DNA from: a candidate division KSB1 bacterium
GTDB lineage: Bacteria; Zhuqueibacterota; Zhuqueibacteria; Zhuqueibacterales; Zhuqueibacteraceae
Length of the DNA: 64,000 nt
Direction: 5' to 3'
Assembly: GCA_034506175.1 (NCBI GenBank)
Contig: JAPDQB010000022.1
Span: 1-64,000, forward strand
A program made the position numbers and the translations under genes. Of the stretch, positions 1 to 9,072 are shown one piece after another. The notes under the pieces were generated by a model. That model worked only from the letters and a program-made list of their open reading frames with translations. It was not told where the DNA came from and did not search any database. The first letter of the stretch is position 1, and every line of letters starts with the position of its first letter.

Positions 1-238
1 CAACTGACAAGTTGAGCTTGGGGCGTTGGCTGACAAATGGCATCGGTTCCTCCTCTGGTTGAGTCGGAACCCAATATACAACTAAAAAACCTTTATGGCA
101 ACGTTAATTTGGAATCAATCTACTAGTCGGGCGAATTTCTATGCACAATGTTTGGTGGATATGCAACGCATACAACTGCGCACCGCAGAGCGCATGAAAC
201 AAGCTCAAGGAAAGAGATAAAATGTAGAGGCGCAAAGA
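1..238. other. Window edge without a convincing gene
   Basis: No recognisable gene. A 41-codon open frame (ATG at 95, stop at 218-220, plus strand) ends in a basic, amphipathic stretch (DMQRIQLRTAERMKQAQGKR), but it has no clear ribosome binding site and I know of no relatives. It may be a small protein or chance. Confidence 0.2.
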
Positions 239-1060
239 ATGTCATTGCAGCGTTGTAAAAGCTTGCTTTTGGTTTTAGCGGCTTTTTTGAGTTATGAGCC
301 TGCGGTCGTTGCGGCGAGGTATTGCAGTATTTATGCCCCGCCTCCAACAAAATTTGATTCGCTGGAATATGTTTTTATCGGGCGTGTCATCGGCATGGTT
401 GGCCCATTGCATTCTCCGAAAGTCCATGGCGAGGCGTGGGGACTTTTGGTGCGGGTAAAAGAAAAAGTTTATCTGCCCCAATTTCCCAAAGGCGGCTTGT
501 TTGAACTGTTTATCTATCATCTTCGCGCCAATTGCAGTGCCGAGGGCATTTCACGAGAAGTCTTGGCCGAACGTTTTTTCGATCGTGAAATCAGAATAAT
601 TGCCAGAGAATCGCAGTTTTTTAATTCCCGTTTGGCTAATGGCAATATGAGGTTGGAAGCCTGGGCTATGAATCGAGGGGAAGTTGCTATCAACTATGCG
701 CATGAGGAACTCTTTTCTTCAGCGAGTTCAGTTTTTGATTACAAAAAGTACGCCGAGAACTTCAAAATATATCGCAACGGAAATTTTCAGATTCTCGGTG
801 ACAAAATAAAATCTTCACGAAAGGATTTGTTTTTGGTATTCGCCTCGTTTGAGAAGTTGCGTAACTTCGAATTAAGAAAAGATCTGCTGCGCTTAGAACG
901 GGCTGGTTCCGAGGCAAAGAGATTGACGATTCTCAAAAGGTTGATATATCTTCCTGATGACAGCCCTCGCAGATTCGTTTCGGAAGTCGCGAGACGGTAT
1001 CTTAAAGATGAGAAGACGATAAAATCTATCCTTGAGACGGCACCTTATAATCAATGGTGA
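239..1060 (+). CDS. Secreted protein of unknown function
   Basis: A 273-residue protein I do not recognise. The first 26 residues form a signal peptide: a basic start (MSLQRCK), a hydrophobic core (LLLVLAAFL) and an Ala-rich cleavage region (VVAA). The mature N-terminus has a Cys followed by 'EYVFIGRVIG', and a second Cys lies in 'ANCSAEG'. An N-terminal Cys followed by 'a/FvGrV' is faintly like netrin/TIMP-type beta-barrel domains, but this is a guess. The C-terminal third is charged and helical (many Arg, Lys, Glu). A GAGG motif about 9 bases before the ATG supports this start. The next secreted-protein gene follows 39 bases downstream, so they may be co-transcribed. Confidence 0.6.
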   Translation: MSLQRCKSLLLVLAAFLSYEPAVVAARYCSIYAPPPTKFDSLEYVFIGRVIGMVGPLHSPKVHGEAWGLLVRVKEKVYLPQFPKGGLFELFIYHLRANCSAEGISREVLAERFFDREIRIIARESQFFNSRLANGNMRLEAWAMNRGEVAINYAHEELFSSASSVFDYKKYAENFKIYRNGNFQILGDKIKSSRKDLFLVFASFEKLRNFELRKDLLRLERAGSEAKRLTILKRLIYLPDDSPRRFVSEVARRYLKDEKTIKSILETAPYNQW

Positions 1061-1099
1061 ATTCATACAAAGGCTCAAAGCTTTAAAACAGGTGACCTG

Positions 1100-1705
1100 A
1101 TGAAAACTTCAATTTGGAATAAAGTTCTTCTAGTGGCGATGTTGTTTTTGTCTCCCATGGTCGCCGCCCAAACCAAAGGCCTGGCCGATCTCGCCAATCA
1201 TCGCGCCGTGCTCAACGACACGCTGCAAATTGAAATCGTTCTGGCCGAGCTGCGGCAAGGCATCCAGTTGCAGAATCCGGAGATCCTCTTGCATGGCATG
1301 GCGGAAGATTTTGAAGAGACCGGCAAAGTCAAAGGCCGCCATGCCGTTGGAAATTTGCTCACTTCTTATTTTGCGGCGGCGAAGAATCGCAAGACCCCAT
1401 TTAACAACCCAAGGCTGACGACGACATGGGATTTTGATCTCACCACGGTGAAAATTAAGAAAAGCGGATCAAACTTCCAGGTCGATTGCGATTTGCTGTT
1501 CAACGATTTGGCTCTGGACAGCACAAAAGCAAATTTGGCGAAAATTTCCGAGAAATTCATTTTCGAGAAAAACGGCGAACTCTGGAAACTAAAAAATTCA
1601 AACAGCCTGTTCAAATTTCTTCCCAATATTTTGCCGGCGGCGAATCAACAACAATTCATCCATAAGCTGAAAACCGCTGACGTTTCCAAAGCTGCTGCGC
1701 AATGA
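1100..1705 (+). CDS. Secreted protein, possibly NTF2/SnoaL-like fold
   Basis: A 201-residue protein with a clear signal peptide (residues 1-23: basic start, 'VLLVAMLFL' core, cleavage near MVAAQ). The mature part has an early helix (IEIVLAELRQGIQLQNPEIL), then 'MAEDFEETGKVKGRHAV' and strand-like stretches ending in a 'WKLKNSNSLFK' segment. The pattern of helix, then 'GR.AV', then a curved sheet with 'F.F.K..G.WKL' is that of NTF2-like/SnoaL-like small-ligand pockets. That fold call is an inference and the ligand is unknown. AGGTGA lies 5 bases before the ATG. The broken NHL-repeat gene begins 42 bases after the stop. Confidence 0.6.
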   Translation: MKTSIWNKVLLVAMLFLSPMVAAQTKGLADLANHRAVLNDTLQIEIVLAELRQGIQLQNPEILLHGMAEDFEETGKVKGRHAVGNLLTSYFAAAKNRKTPFNNPRLTTTWDFDLTTVKIKKSGSNFQVDCDLLFNDLALDSTKANLAKISEKFIFEKNGELWKLKNSNSLFKFLPNILPAANQQQFIHKLKTADVSKAAAQ

Positions 1706-1746
1706 GTTCTGGCGAAATCGTTTTGCAAAAATGCCGAGGCGCTAAA

Positions 1747-3351
1747 ATGGCTAAAATAAATTCAATCCGTCGTATTTTAAGGGCAGTCGTCGTTTTATTG
1801 TTGTGGGCTTCGGCTTTTGCGCAATCGAACAATAATACGACGACGCTTGCGCAAGTGCGGCTTTACTTAAAAAACAATCCTCCCGCCACCGATCTGTGAT
1901 TGACGCGCAACGTGGCCCGCAACCTGCTCAACGTCGATCTTTTTGCGGCCTGTCATGCCGCTGTGCCTGTGGTCTATAAATAATGGTTCCACTGCCTGGA
2001 ATCTCATCGTTTGCACCGATCCCGCTTGGAACCGTTAATGTATGGCGACTACAATGATTGGATCAAAACCTATGGAAGCTGGGGCTCTGGCAACGGGCAG
2101 TTTCGCCATCCGCAAGGCATCGATCGTGATGCTTACGGCAAGATTTACGTGGCCGATACCGGCAATCACCGTATTATCAGATATAAACGCATCGCCCCTG
2201 GTTATTACTTTGGGCTCACCTATGGAACGTATGGCAGCGGCACTGGACAGTTTCGCAATCCCAAGGCGATTGTGGTCGGCAGAACTTCGGGGATGAATGA
2301 TAACAACATCTATGTGGCGGACACCGGCAACCAACGCATTGTTCGGCTCAATGACGGCGCCTCCGGCATTACCTGGGTGAATAGCCGCGCCGGAAATATG
2401 GTGGGATATTCTTCGGTTGCGACCGATTGGTATGGCGGAGTTTGGGTGACGGATGACTTCAATCACCGCATTGAAAAGTTGGATCGCTATCTGAATTTTT
2501 TGGATTCTTATGGCAGTTACGGGATGGGCCAAGTTTATGGTCTCCTAAACGCCCCCACGGATTTTTCAATTTATTTTTCCCTGGAAAAAATCAGCGGCGT
2601 CGATACCTGGGTTGGTCACGATGCCACTTTTCTGAGCGAAAGCTGGGGCGACAACTCCGGCGGTGTTTGTTATGAAATGGGGACGGATGTCAAGTCTATC
2701 GGCGTTGATATCCAACCCTGTCCTCCGCCGCCTCCGCCAGATGAACCTCTTCGTAAAATCACCCGTCCGGAAATTTGTCCAACTTATTGCACGTATTTTT
2801 TGACGGATTACTCCAAAGTCACACTCACCGTCCATAAATTAAGCGATAATTCATTAATCCGAACGCTGTTCAGCAATCAAACAAAAGCTTATGGCCAATA
2901 TTCGGAATATTGGGACGGCAAAAATAATCAGGGTTCCCTCGTTCCTTATGCGCAATATTATTTTAAAATCAGCGCCAATAGCCTTTATGCCGGCTCGAGC
3001 GTAATCACCAAAACCAGTCCGGGGTTTTGGCTGAAGGCGAGCGAGCCGCCGGAACCGCCGGAAAATATTCCGACGGCGTACGCGCTGCTGCCCAATTATC
3101 CGAATCCGTTCAATCCGCAGACCTTGATCAAATATGACGTTCCGGCGTTGAGCCGCGTGAGAATAAATGTCTTTGATCTGTTGGGCAGGCAAATTAGAAT
3201 TCTGGTTGATCAATATCAAGAGGCCGGAGCTTACCGTGTTTTGTGGGACGGCTTAAATGAGCGAGGACAAAAAGTAGAATCCGGAATATATTTTTATCAC
3301 ATGGAAGCGGGAGATTTTGTTGCCACCCGAAAAATGACTTTGCTGAGATAA
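1747..3351 (+). pseudogene. Broken secreted NHL-repeat protein with sorting tail
   Basis: Reads as one secreted protein interrupted by several lesions. The start at 1747 (MAKINSIRRIL, GAGG 8 bases upstream) gives a signal peptide ending SAFAQ. An in-frame TGA sits at 1897-1899. Coding sense then continues in the same frame to about 1980, moves to the +1 frame (1982-2035, giving NGSTAWNLIVCTDPAWNR) and returns to the first frame near 2035. From there, the open part holds two NHL repeats (GQFRHPQGID..IYVADTGNHRI and GQFRNPKAI..IYVADTGNQRI), a proline-rich linker near 2720, a FlgD-like Ig domain (YSEYWDGKNNQG) and a C-terminal tail with YPNPFNPQ. NHL propellers usually mediate binding. The lesions should abolish the full product unless translation restarts near 2011. 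The 3' end overlaps the convergent glycosyltransferase by 55 bases. Confidence 0.75.
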
Positions 3352-4259
3352 GGAATCATGCGCACCATCGCCGTCACGACCAGCAGCGGCCCCAAAATCA
3401 CATTCCAAAATTTTTCCCGCCAACCGCTTTCGTGTTTGCGCAAATAGCGCCAAAACGATATATGGGAGCTCCAAATCGCCGCAGCGCGCACCTGCCGCAC
3501 GCTGACGCCCTGCGCGTGAATAATCTGCACCGCTGGCTCGAAGCGAATCTTCCAGCCGTTTTCCCAAACCCGCCGGCACCAATCGACGTCGCTGAAAAAA
3601 ATGGGGAAGCGTTCATCCCACCTTCCAACTTGTTTGACAACTTCCGGTCGCGCCAAAAGACACGCGCCCTGCGGCTGATCAACTTCGGCGGCCTGGCGAT
3701 GATCGAAATCGCCCATTTTCCAGCGATTAAATCTGGGGGAACGGGAAAAGAGCCGCGAAAGCCCTAACAATTCGCAAAACAAATCCGCGTGTGTTGGAAA
3801 ACGGCGGCAGGAGGGCTGAATCCGGCCATCTTGATGAACAAGCTGCGGCGCAATCACGCCGGCATCAGAAAAGGCGTACAATTTTTTCAAAAGCGCGGCG
3901 AGACTGCCGGCAGGCAAAATCGTGTCGGGATTTAAAAATAATACCGGCGCGAGTTCGTGGCCGGCCAGCGCCAAATAATTTTCCAAACCTTGATTGACGG
4001 CGCGGGTGAATCCGGCATTTTCCTCATTAAAAATAAATTTAATAAAAAAACGCGATGCCGGCAGTTCCGCAAGTGTGGCCGCGATGATTGGCCGCGTGGC
4101 ATCGGTGGAAGCATTGTCAATCAAAAAAAGTCGAATGCGGTGTTCCGGCGCAGCTTCGCGAAGCGAGCGAAGGCATGCGGCAATTTCACCGGCGTTTTGA
4201 AAGGTTACGATGATGATGGCAATCGTGTCGGGCAGAGACGCAACCAACGAGGAAGGCAT
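3297..4259 (-). CDS. Family 2 glycosyltransferase (rhamnosyltransferase-like)
   Basis: A GT-A fold glycosyltransferase, expected to add a sugar to a cell-surface glycan from an NDP-sugar on the cytoplasmic face. Seen: the family start 'IAIIIVTFQNAGEIAACL', then 'LFLIDNASTDAT', the 'NAGFTRAVNQG' segment, and the metal-binding region 'LFLNPDTI'. A late 'FFSDVDWCRRVWENGWKI' is the usual acceptor-side motif of rhamnosyl/WbbL-type members. The C-terminus has one hydrophobic helix (VILGPLLVVTAMV) that may sit on the membrane. I chose the Met at 4259; an upstream in-frame ATG at 4298 lies inside an AT-rich hairpin and adds non-homologous residues. It follows the peptidase gene on the same strand. 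Confidence 0.88.
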   Translation of the reverse strand: MPSSLVASLPDTIAIIIVTFQNAGEIAACLRSLREAAPEHRIRLFLIDNASTDATRPIIAATLAELPASRFFIKFIFNEENAGFTRAVNQGLENYLALAGHELAPVLFLNPDTILPAGSLAALLKKLYAFSDAGVIAPQLVHQDGRIQPSCRRFPTHADLFCELLGLSRLFSRSPRFNRWKMGDFDHRQAAEVDQPQGACLLARPEVVKQVGRWDERFPIFFSDVDWCRRVWENGWKIRFEPAVQIIHAQGVSVRQVRAAAIWSSHISFWRYLRKHESGWREKFWNVILGPLLVVTAMVRMIPYLSKVIFRVATKSPASM

Positions 4260-4275
4260 GTGAGCTGGGAATAAT

Positions 4276-4309
4276 AAATTGAAAATTTTTAACTGCAAAT
4301 TTTCAATTT
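4276..4309 (-). terminator. AT-rich 13-bp perfect hairpin after the peptidase gene
   Basis: Arms at 4276-4288 and 4297-4309 are perfect inverted complements around an 8-base loop, 8 bases past the stop of the Xaa-Pro peptidase gene. The stem has almost no G or C and lacks a clean U-tract, so it is a weak terminator candidate or an mRNA-end stabiliser. It also covers the upstream alternative start of the glycosyltransferase. Confidence 0.4.
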
Positions 4310-4316
4310 TACATTT

Positions 4317-5387
4317 TCATTCAACAACAAACAACTCACGCGATATTGGCGTCAGCACTTCGTTGCCGGCAGCGGTGACGAGCAGGTCGTCTTCGATGCG
4401 CACGCCGCCGAGATCGGGGAAGTACAAGCCGGGTTCGATGGTGACGACGGCGTTGGCCGCAATCAGATCTTTACTCTCCGGCCCCAAACGCGGCAGGGAA
4501 TGCACATCGAGGCCGAGGCCGTGGCCGAGCGAGTGATTGAATTCGTCTTTGAAGCCGCAGGAGGCCAGATATTTTCGCGCGACTTCGTCGAGCTGGATGC
4601 CTTCCATCCCCGGACGCGCCGCTTCACAGGCCAGGCGGCAGGCTTCTTTCACGGCAGCATGAGCTTCGCGAAGCTTTGCCGGCGGCTCGCCAATCGCGAT
4701 CATACGCGTGACATCCGAGGCATAACCATCGACGACACAGCCGTAATCGATCATCACCACCTCGCCGGACTGGACGCGACGATTCGTGCTGCGGCCATGC
4801 GGCAGCGCCGAACGCGGGCCGCTGGCGACGATCGGCTCGAAAGCTTCGCCTTCGGAGCCGAGCTTGCGGCTGCGATAAATAATCTCCGCGGCAATATCGG
4901 ATTCGGCGACACCGCGGCGAATGAACGGCAGAATCTGATCCCACACCGCGCACGCCATCGCGCCGGCGCGGCGAAGGCTGGCGATTTCATGCGGCGATTT
5001 GGGAACGGCGATTTTCTCTATGAAGTGTTCGGTGGAGAAAAACTTGATTTTCTCAAAATCTTTTTGCAACTGCGAAAAAAACCGAAAGCTCAAATGCTGC
5101 GCTTCAAAGCCGAGGCGGCTGCCTTCCGGCAGAGCCTGTTTTTCTTTGAGCGCGGCCAGCAAATCGCGGCGCACAACGAGAATTTCCGCATTGCGCACTT
5201 CGTCCTGCGCCTGATCGCGATAGCGCCAATCGGTCACAAAAAAGCAAAGGTCTGAGGTGATCAGACCCAAGCCATTCGAACCGGTAAAGCCAAAAAGGTA
5301 GCGCAGATGATAAAGTGAACTGACCAAAAAAGCCGTTAACTCGGCCTGCCGCATCTGCGCGCGTACCCGGTCGATTCTATCCTGCAT
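4317..5387 (-). CDS. Xaa-Pro peptidase, M24 family
   Basis: A cytoplasmic metallopeptidase (356 residues, the usual length) that removes residues next to proline. The N-terminal creatinase-like domain (about 1-125, 'YLFGFTGSNG') is followed by the pita-bread catalytic domain. Metal ligands expected for M24 can be placed: Asp in 'VVMIDYGC', Asp in 'YASDVTRM', His in 'NHSLGHGLGLDVH', Glu in 'VTIEPGLYF' and Glu in 'VRIEDDLLV'. The proteins of this family are named PepP, PepQ or YpdF and cannot be told apart here. Its start overlaps the end of the TPR gene by 11 bases, indicating translational coupling. Confidence 0.93.
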   Translation of the reverse strand: MQDRIDRVRAQMRQAELTAFLVSSLYHLRYLFGFTGSNGLGLITSDLCFFVTDWRYRDQAQDEVRNAEILVVRRDLLAALKEKQALPEGSRLGFEAQHLSFRFFSQLQKDFEKIKFFSTEHFIEKIAVPKSPHEIASLRRAGAMACAVWDQILPFIRRGVAESDIAAEIIYRSRKLGSEGEAFEPIVASGPRSALPHGRSTNRRVQSGEVVMIDYGCVVDGYASDVTRMIAIGEPPAKLREAHAAVKEACRLACEAARPGMEGIQLDEVARKYLASCGFKDEFNHSLGHGLGLDVHSLPRLGPESKDLIAANAVVTIEPGLYFPDLGGVRIEDDLLVTAAGNEVLTPISRELFVVE

Positions 5388-6684
5388 TTTGCGTCTCTTG
5401 CAATCGCTTTTTCAGATAATCGATTTTCTCGCGATAATGTTTATTGCCCGGCTCTTTTTTGCTCAACAACTCGAAGACGCCGATGGCTTTGGCGTATTGG
5501 CCTTGCGCGGCGTAAATTTCACCGAGCGTGGGGGTGACAATTTTTTCGCGCTCGCCGGGGGCGGCGGGTGAGGTTTCGTCATAACCTTGCTCTTCGAGAG
5601 TTTTGGGCCGCCGCGCCGGCACTCTCGATGGTCGCACCGGCGCGCTGTTCGCCGCCGGCTTGGCCGGCTCAAAATCGAAATCGGATGATTTTTCCGAATC
5701 CGTTAAGTCCGCCGGTGGCAAATCATCGAAATTCACCTCGAAATCATCCGGCGGCGTCGGATGGCGCGAACTCTTGTCGTCATTCTCTCCCAAGGCGTGA
5801 GCGAGCTGATCACGGCCTAACGCCGAGTTGTCTGTCGCTCGGATTGGCGGCGGTTCAACAAATCTCCGCGACTCGTGGGGGCTGAACTCATCCTCGCGCC
5901 GCGTTTCCAAGCGGCCGGGCGGCTGCGGCGTTTTATTCGCCGGCGGCGCGGCCGGTTTGTCGTCAAAAACTTCGTCCTGAAAAATATCGTCGAGAATATA
6001 AGAGTACCGCTCTTCATCCGCATCCGGCGGCAGTTGCGTTGAAGAAACTTCTTCCGGCGCGGGGGATGCCGGCGTCTCAAATTCCTGCTTCGACGCGGCA
6101 TCAGCGATTGCCGGTTGATAACGCAGCAGATCACTTTCGTCGACACCGGTTGGAGAAAAATCCTCTTGCGGTTGAATCGGCACAAACGGCTCCATCGTTT
6201 TTGTGGTAACAGCCGCGGCAGCGGGCGGCCTGGCTTCACGCCGTATCGGCGCCGGCTCCGGTTTTCCGGCTTTGGTTTTTTGCGCCAACTCTTCGACGAC
6301 GGTGCGAACGTTCTCGTCAAACGGATCGATCTGCAAAATTTTGCGATAACTCATCTCGCAAGTGTTGTCCCAGCCGATTTCGCGCATCAAGTCGCCGTAA
6401 TACTTGTGCGCCGCAAGATATTTGGGATCAAACAGCAGGACGCGTTTGAATTCTTTTTCGGCTTGATCGAAGAGTTTCTTTTTCAGATAGCATTTGCCCA
6501 AAACCATGTGGCCGGTGACATAAGAGGGATGGCGGCGCAGGCCGTCTTCGCACAATTGAATCGCCTCGTCGACACGATCCATCTTGAGCAGGGCGTCGGC
6601 CACGCGGCCGAAGGTCAATGAATTGGGATTCTGCTGCAATAAAACCTGCAAGGATTCCAAGCCCCCGAGATCTTCAGATAACAT
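5377..6684 (-). CDS. TPR protein with long proline-rich middle
   Basis: A 435-residue protein without signal peptide or membrane helix. Residues 1-145 hold about four tetratricopeptide repeats (for example 'YVTGHMVLGKCYLKKKLFDQAEKEF'-type helices with 'DPKYLAAHKYYGDL'). Residues 150-360 are low-complexity and rich in Pro, Ala, Asp and Glu, probably disordered. A last TPR is at the C-terminus (GEIYAAQGQYAKAIGVFELL). TPRs bind partner proteins; the disordered middle may act as a tether. It lies between a membrane glycosyltransferase and the Xaa-Pro peptidase, with an 11-base overlap to the latter. A scaffold role for envelope glycan assembly is possible but unproven. Confidence 0.85.
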   Translation of the reverse strand: MLSEDLGGLESLQVLLQQNPNSLTFGRVADALLKMDRVDEAIQLCEDGLRRHPSYVTGHMVLGKCYLKKKLFDQAEKEFKRVLLFDPKYLAAHKYYGDLMREIGWDNTCEMSYRKILQIDPFDENVRTVVEELAQKTKAGKPEPAPIRREARPPAAAAVTTKTMEPFVPIQPQEDFSPTGVDESDLLRYQPAIADAASKQEFETPASPAPEEVSSTQLPPDADEERYSYILDDIFQDEVFDDKPAAPPANKTPQPPGRLETRREDEFSPHESRRFVEPPPIRATDNSALGRDQLAHALGENDDKSSRHPTPPDDFEVNFDDLPPADLTDSEKSSDFDFEPAKPAANSAPVRPSRVPARRPKTLEEQGYDETSPAAPGEREKIVTPTLGEIYAAQGQYAKAIGVFELLSKKEPGNKHYREKIDYLKKRLQETQNAG

Positions 6685-6760
6685 AACCCGGTCTCACTGC
6701 GAATAAATGTGACTTTACCAGCCCTCGTTCAAAACAAGGGCGGTGCGATTTACAAAATTT

Positions 6761-8311
6761 TTAAGCGCTCTCCATCCTGGCGGCAGCCGTTTCCGGATAA
6801 CGCGCTTTGCTGAAAAAAATCTCCTGCAAACGCGGCCAGTGATATTGCTTGAACGACATGTAAGCAATAAAAGCGTATCCGATAAAATACAAGCCTTGAA
6901 AGGGAATCGCGGCCACTTCGCGGTAATAGATAGCGACGGCGACGCCGATAAAACAATAAAAAGCGAGCACGGCTTCACCGATGCCGTTGCGCACGCCACG
7001 CCGCCAAAATTCACGGGTGGTAAAATACTGCTTGTCGTGAAAACGGTCTCGTTCGCTTTCGAGACGGTATTTCGGGGTGCGCCAAAATTCGCCGCGATAA
7101 TTCAACAGACCCTGCAAAATGGCACGGGTGTTGTTGAACGAAAGGCCCATGCTGCCAGCCATGAAGAGCGGAAAGTAAAGAATGCGCTTCCGCCAATCCG
7201 CATAGCTCTCGCGCAGCGCTGTCAAATACATCAAAAAAGAGCCGAAGAACGCCAGAACGAAGATCGAGATTACGGCAAAAAAAAGTGTGTGATCGTTGGC
7301 GCTCTCGTTTTTGATGATCACCACCGGCAGGTTCAAAAGGCCGACGATCAAAATAAACGGAAAAACCAGATTATTGGTCAAATGGATGGTGGATTGCAAT
7401 TTGACCCGCAAAGGCAACGTCGATTTCCAGACGCGCGGCAGATTTTTTTTGGCGGTTTGAATCGCGCCCTTGGTCCAGCGGAATTGCTGGGCTTTGACGC
7501 CGCCAATTTCCGCTGGCAACTCGGATTGGCAAATTGTGTCCGGCAGAAACACGAACTTCCAGCCGCGCAATTGCGCGCGATAACTGAGATCAAGATCTTC
7601 CGTCAGCGTGTCGTCGGTCCAGTTGCCGGCATCGAGGATGCATTCACGCCGCCAGATTCCGGCGGTGCCGTTAAAATTGATGAAGTAGCCGGCGCGATGG
7701 CGGGCCGTCTGTTCGACCACAAAATGGCCGTCAAGGCCGATGGCCTGGCCGCGGGTCAGCATGGAATAATCGGAATTCAAATGGCCCCAGCGCGTTTGCA
7801 CCACGCCGGTTTTGGCGTCTTGAAAATACGGCAGCGTCCGCTTCAAAAAATCCCGTGGCGGAACAAAATCGGCGTCAAAAATCGCGATGAATTCGCCGCT
7901 GGCAACCGCCAAGCCTTCCCGCAGCGCGCCGGCCTTGTATCCCCGTCGATGGTCGCGATGCAACAACTTGATCGCGTGGCCTTGCTGTTGATAATGCTCG
8001 ACCGCGCGCTGCGCCAGCCGCGTGGTTTCATCCGTGGAGTCGTCGAGAATTTGAATTTCGAGCAGCTCGCGCGGGTAATCAATTTCACAAACGGCGCGGA
8101 TCAGGCGCTCCACCACATACATCTCATTGAAAACCGGCAGTTGGATCGTGACCTTCGGAAAATTCTGCAACGGCACCGGCGGCTTCTGGTCGGGCGCACG
8201 GAATTTGTTATACCAATACACCATGACATAACCATGCGCGCCGAAAACGAAGAGAATCGCCAACGAAATAAAATAGGCCGCTAAGATACTTGACTCTAAA
8301 ATATTTTCCAT
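6761..8311 (-). CDS. Membrane glycosyltransferase, cellulose-synthase-like
   Basis: A processive-type family 2 glycosyltransferase in the inner membrane (about 516 residues). One N-terminal helix (ILAAYFISLAILFVFG) precedes the catalytic domain with the expected motifs: 'EIQILDDSTDET', 'IAIFDADFVPP' (D,xD), 'LTEDLDLSYRAQLRGW' (TED) and 'QQFRWTKG' (QxxRW). Four to five hydrophobic helices follow. These motifs mark BcsA/glucan or mannan synthases; the product cannot be told. No PilZ domain is visible. The ATG at 8311 with AGGTGG just upstream is my start; two GTG codons (8317, 8314) are alternatives. The TPR gene follows after 76 bases. Confidence 0.9.
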   Translation of the reverse strand: MENILESSILAAYFISLAILFVFGAHGYVMVYWYNKFRAPDQKPPVPLQNFPKVTIQLPVFNEMYVVERLIRAVCEIDYPRELLEIQILDDSTDETTRLAQRAVEHYQQQGHAIKLLHRDHRRGYKAGALREGLAVASGEFIAIFDADFVPPRDFLKRTLPYFQDAKTGVVQTRWGHLNSDYSMLTRGQAIGLDGHFVVEQTARHRAGYFINFNGTAGIWRRECILDAGNWTDDTLTEDLDLSYRAQLRGWKFVFLPDTICQSELPAEIGGVKAQQFRWTKGAIQTAKKNLPRVWKSTLPLRVKLQSTIHLTNNLVFPFILIVGLLNLPVVIIKNESANDHTLFFAVISIFVLAFFGSFLMYLTALRESYADWRKRILYFPLFMAGSMGLSFNNTRAILQGLLNYRGEFWRTPKYRLESERDRFHDKQYFTTREFWRRGVRNGIGEAVLAFYCFIGVAVAIYYREVAAIPFQGLYFIGYAFIAYMSFKQYHWPRLQEIFFSKARYPETAAARMESA

Positions 8312-8408
8312 CACCACCTAAAACAAACTCCTCTCGGGACGTAAATAACAAATTTTAAAATAGAAAAAACCGGCGTAAAGTGCAACATCTTTCTTTTTGT
8401 TTAAATTC

Positions 8409-8465
8409 CGCAACGAAAAGAGAACTGCAGCAAAAACCTTTCGTTGTAGTTCTTTTTTCGTTGCG
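8409..8465. repeat. 18-bp inverted repeat between lptE and the glycosyltransferase
   Basis: Arms 8409-8426 and 8448-8465 pair at 17 of 18 positions around a 21-base loop that itself repeats the CAACGAAA-type word. It sits 14 bases past the lptE stop. No U-tract follows on the minus strand, so it is more likely an attenuator, processing site or dispersed palindrome than a standard terminator. Confidence 0.6.
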
Positions 8466-8479
8466 AATATTTTAAAAGC

Positions 8480-9040
8480 TTACCAATCCGAGACGGTTTT
8501 GTTGCGCACTTCGTTGGCGATTTTGCGAATGGCTTCGTCGATGGCGGCCTGGCGCGACGACGAGGCGGAACGCGGCGAATAGGTGCCGAATTGCGACATT
8601 TGCGCCTCCCAAACCGTTTTGCGTTTTTTTAAATCTTCATATTTGAGCTGAACCGTCACCGTCACGCGAACCTCTTGCACGCTTTCCTGCGGGGTGTAAA
8701 CGCCGGCGGTTTCCTGCACGCCGAGCAGCGTGCCGAGCAAAACCGAATCTGCCACGCGCCGGTCGGCGATTTTCAGCGTGTTGTCGCGGGTGAACTCTTC
8801 GATGATCGCATTGCTCAAGCGGTCTTTCACGCCAAATTCCGCGGTGCGGTCTTCAAACACCGGCACGGCGATGGTTTTGATGTGGCTGCTGGCCGTGCCG
8901 GAAAACGAGTACGGGCCGCAGTTGATTGCCTGGAGCGTTATGAACAGCAAAAGCAATAGCTCACGGAATTTTTCTCTGGTTTGATTTCGTGTGAGTTCAT
9001 TTCCGTGAGCCAAATATTTTTGATTCTTTTTCATCGGCAA
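8480..9040 (-). CDS. lptE: LptE-like LPS-assembly lipoprotein
   Basis: An outer-membrane lipoprotein that would plug the LptD barrel and help place lipopolysaccharide on the cell surface. Seen: a basic, then very hydrophobic start (FRELLLLLFITLQ) ending in a lipobox-like 'QAINC', followed at once by 'GPYSFSG', the start typical of LptE in the Bacteroidetes group. Next come 'IKTIAVPVFEDRTAEFGV' and a beta-rich core with 'VTVTVQLKYEDLK', ending with a helix. Length (186) fits. It lies 32 bases after the sigma54 activator gene, an arrangement I know from FCB-group genomes. The true start may be the Met at 9034. Confidence 0.82.
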   Translation of the reverse strand: MPMKKNQKYLAHGNELTRNQTREKFRELLLLLFITLQAINCGPYSFSGTASSHIKTIAVPVFEDRTAEFGVKDRLSNAIIEEFTRDNTLKIADRRVADSVLLGTLLGVQETAGVYTPQESVQEVRVTVTVQLKYEDLKKRKTVWEAQMSQFGTYSPRSASSSRQAAIDEAIRKIANEVRNKTVSDW

Positions 9041-9072
9041 ATTCGGCGTGTTTTATTTTATCGGCATTCTGC

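Noticed and set aside
1897-1899. TGA as a recoded tryptophan or selenocysteine codon in the NHL gene
   Set aside because: Other genes here use TGA as a normal stop, there are two more frame lesions in the same gene, and no selenocysteine hairpin is evident.
6743-8284. A 513-codon open frame antisense to the membrane glycosyltransferase
   Set aside because: The minus-strand frame carries all cellulose-synthase-like motifs; the other is a shadow.
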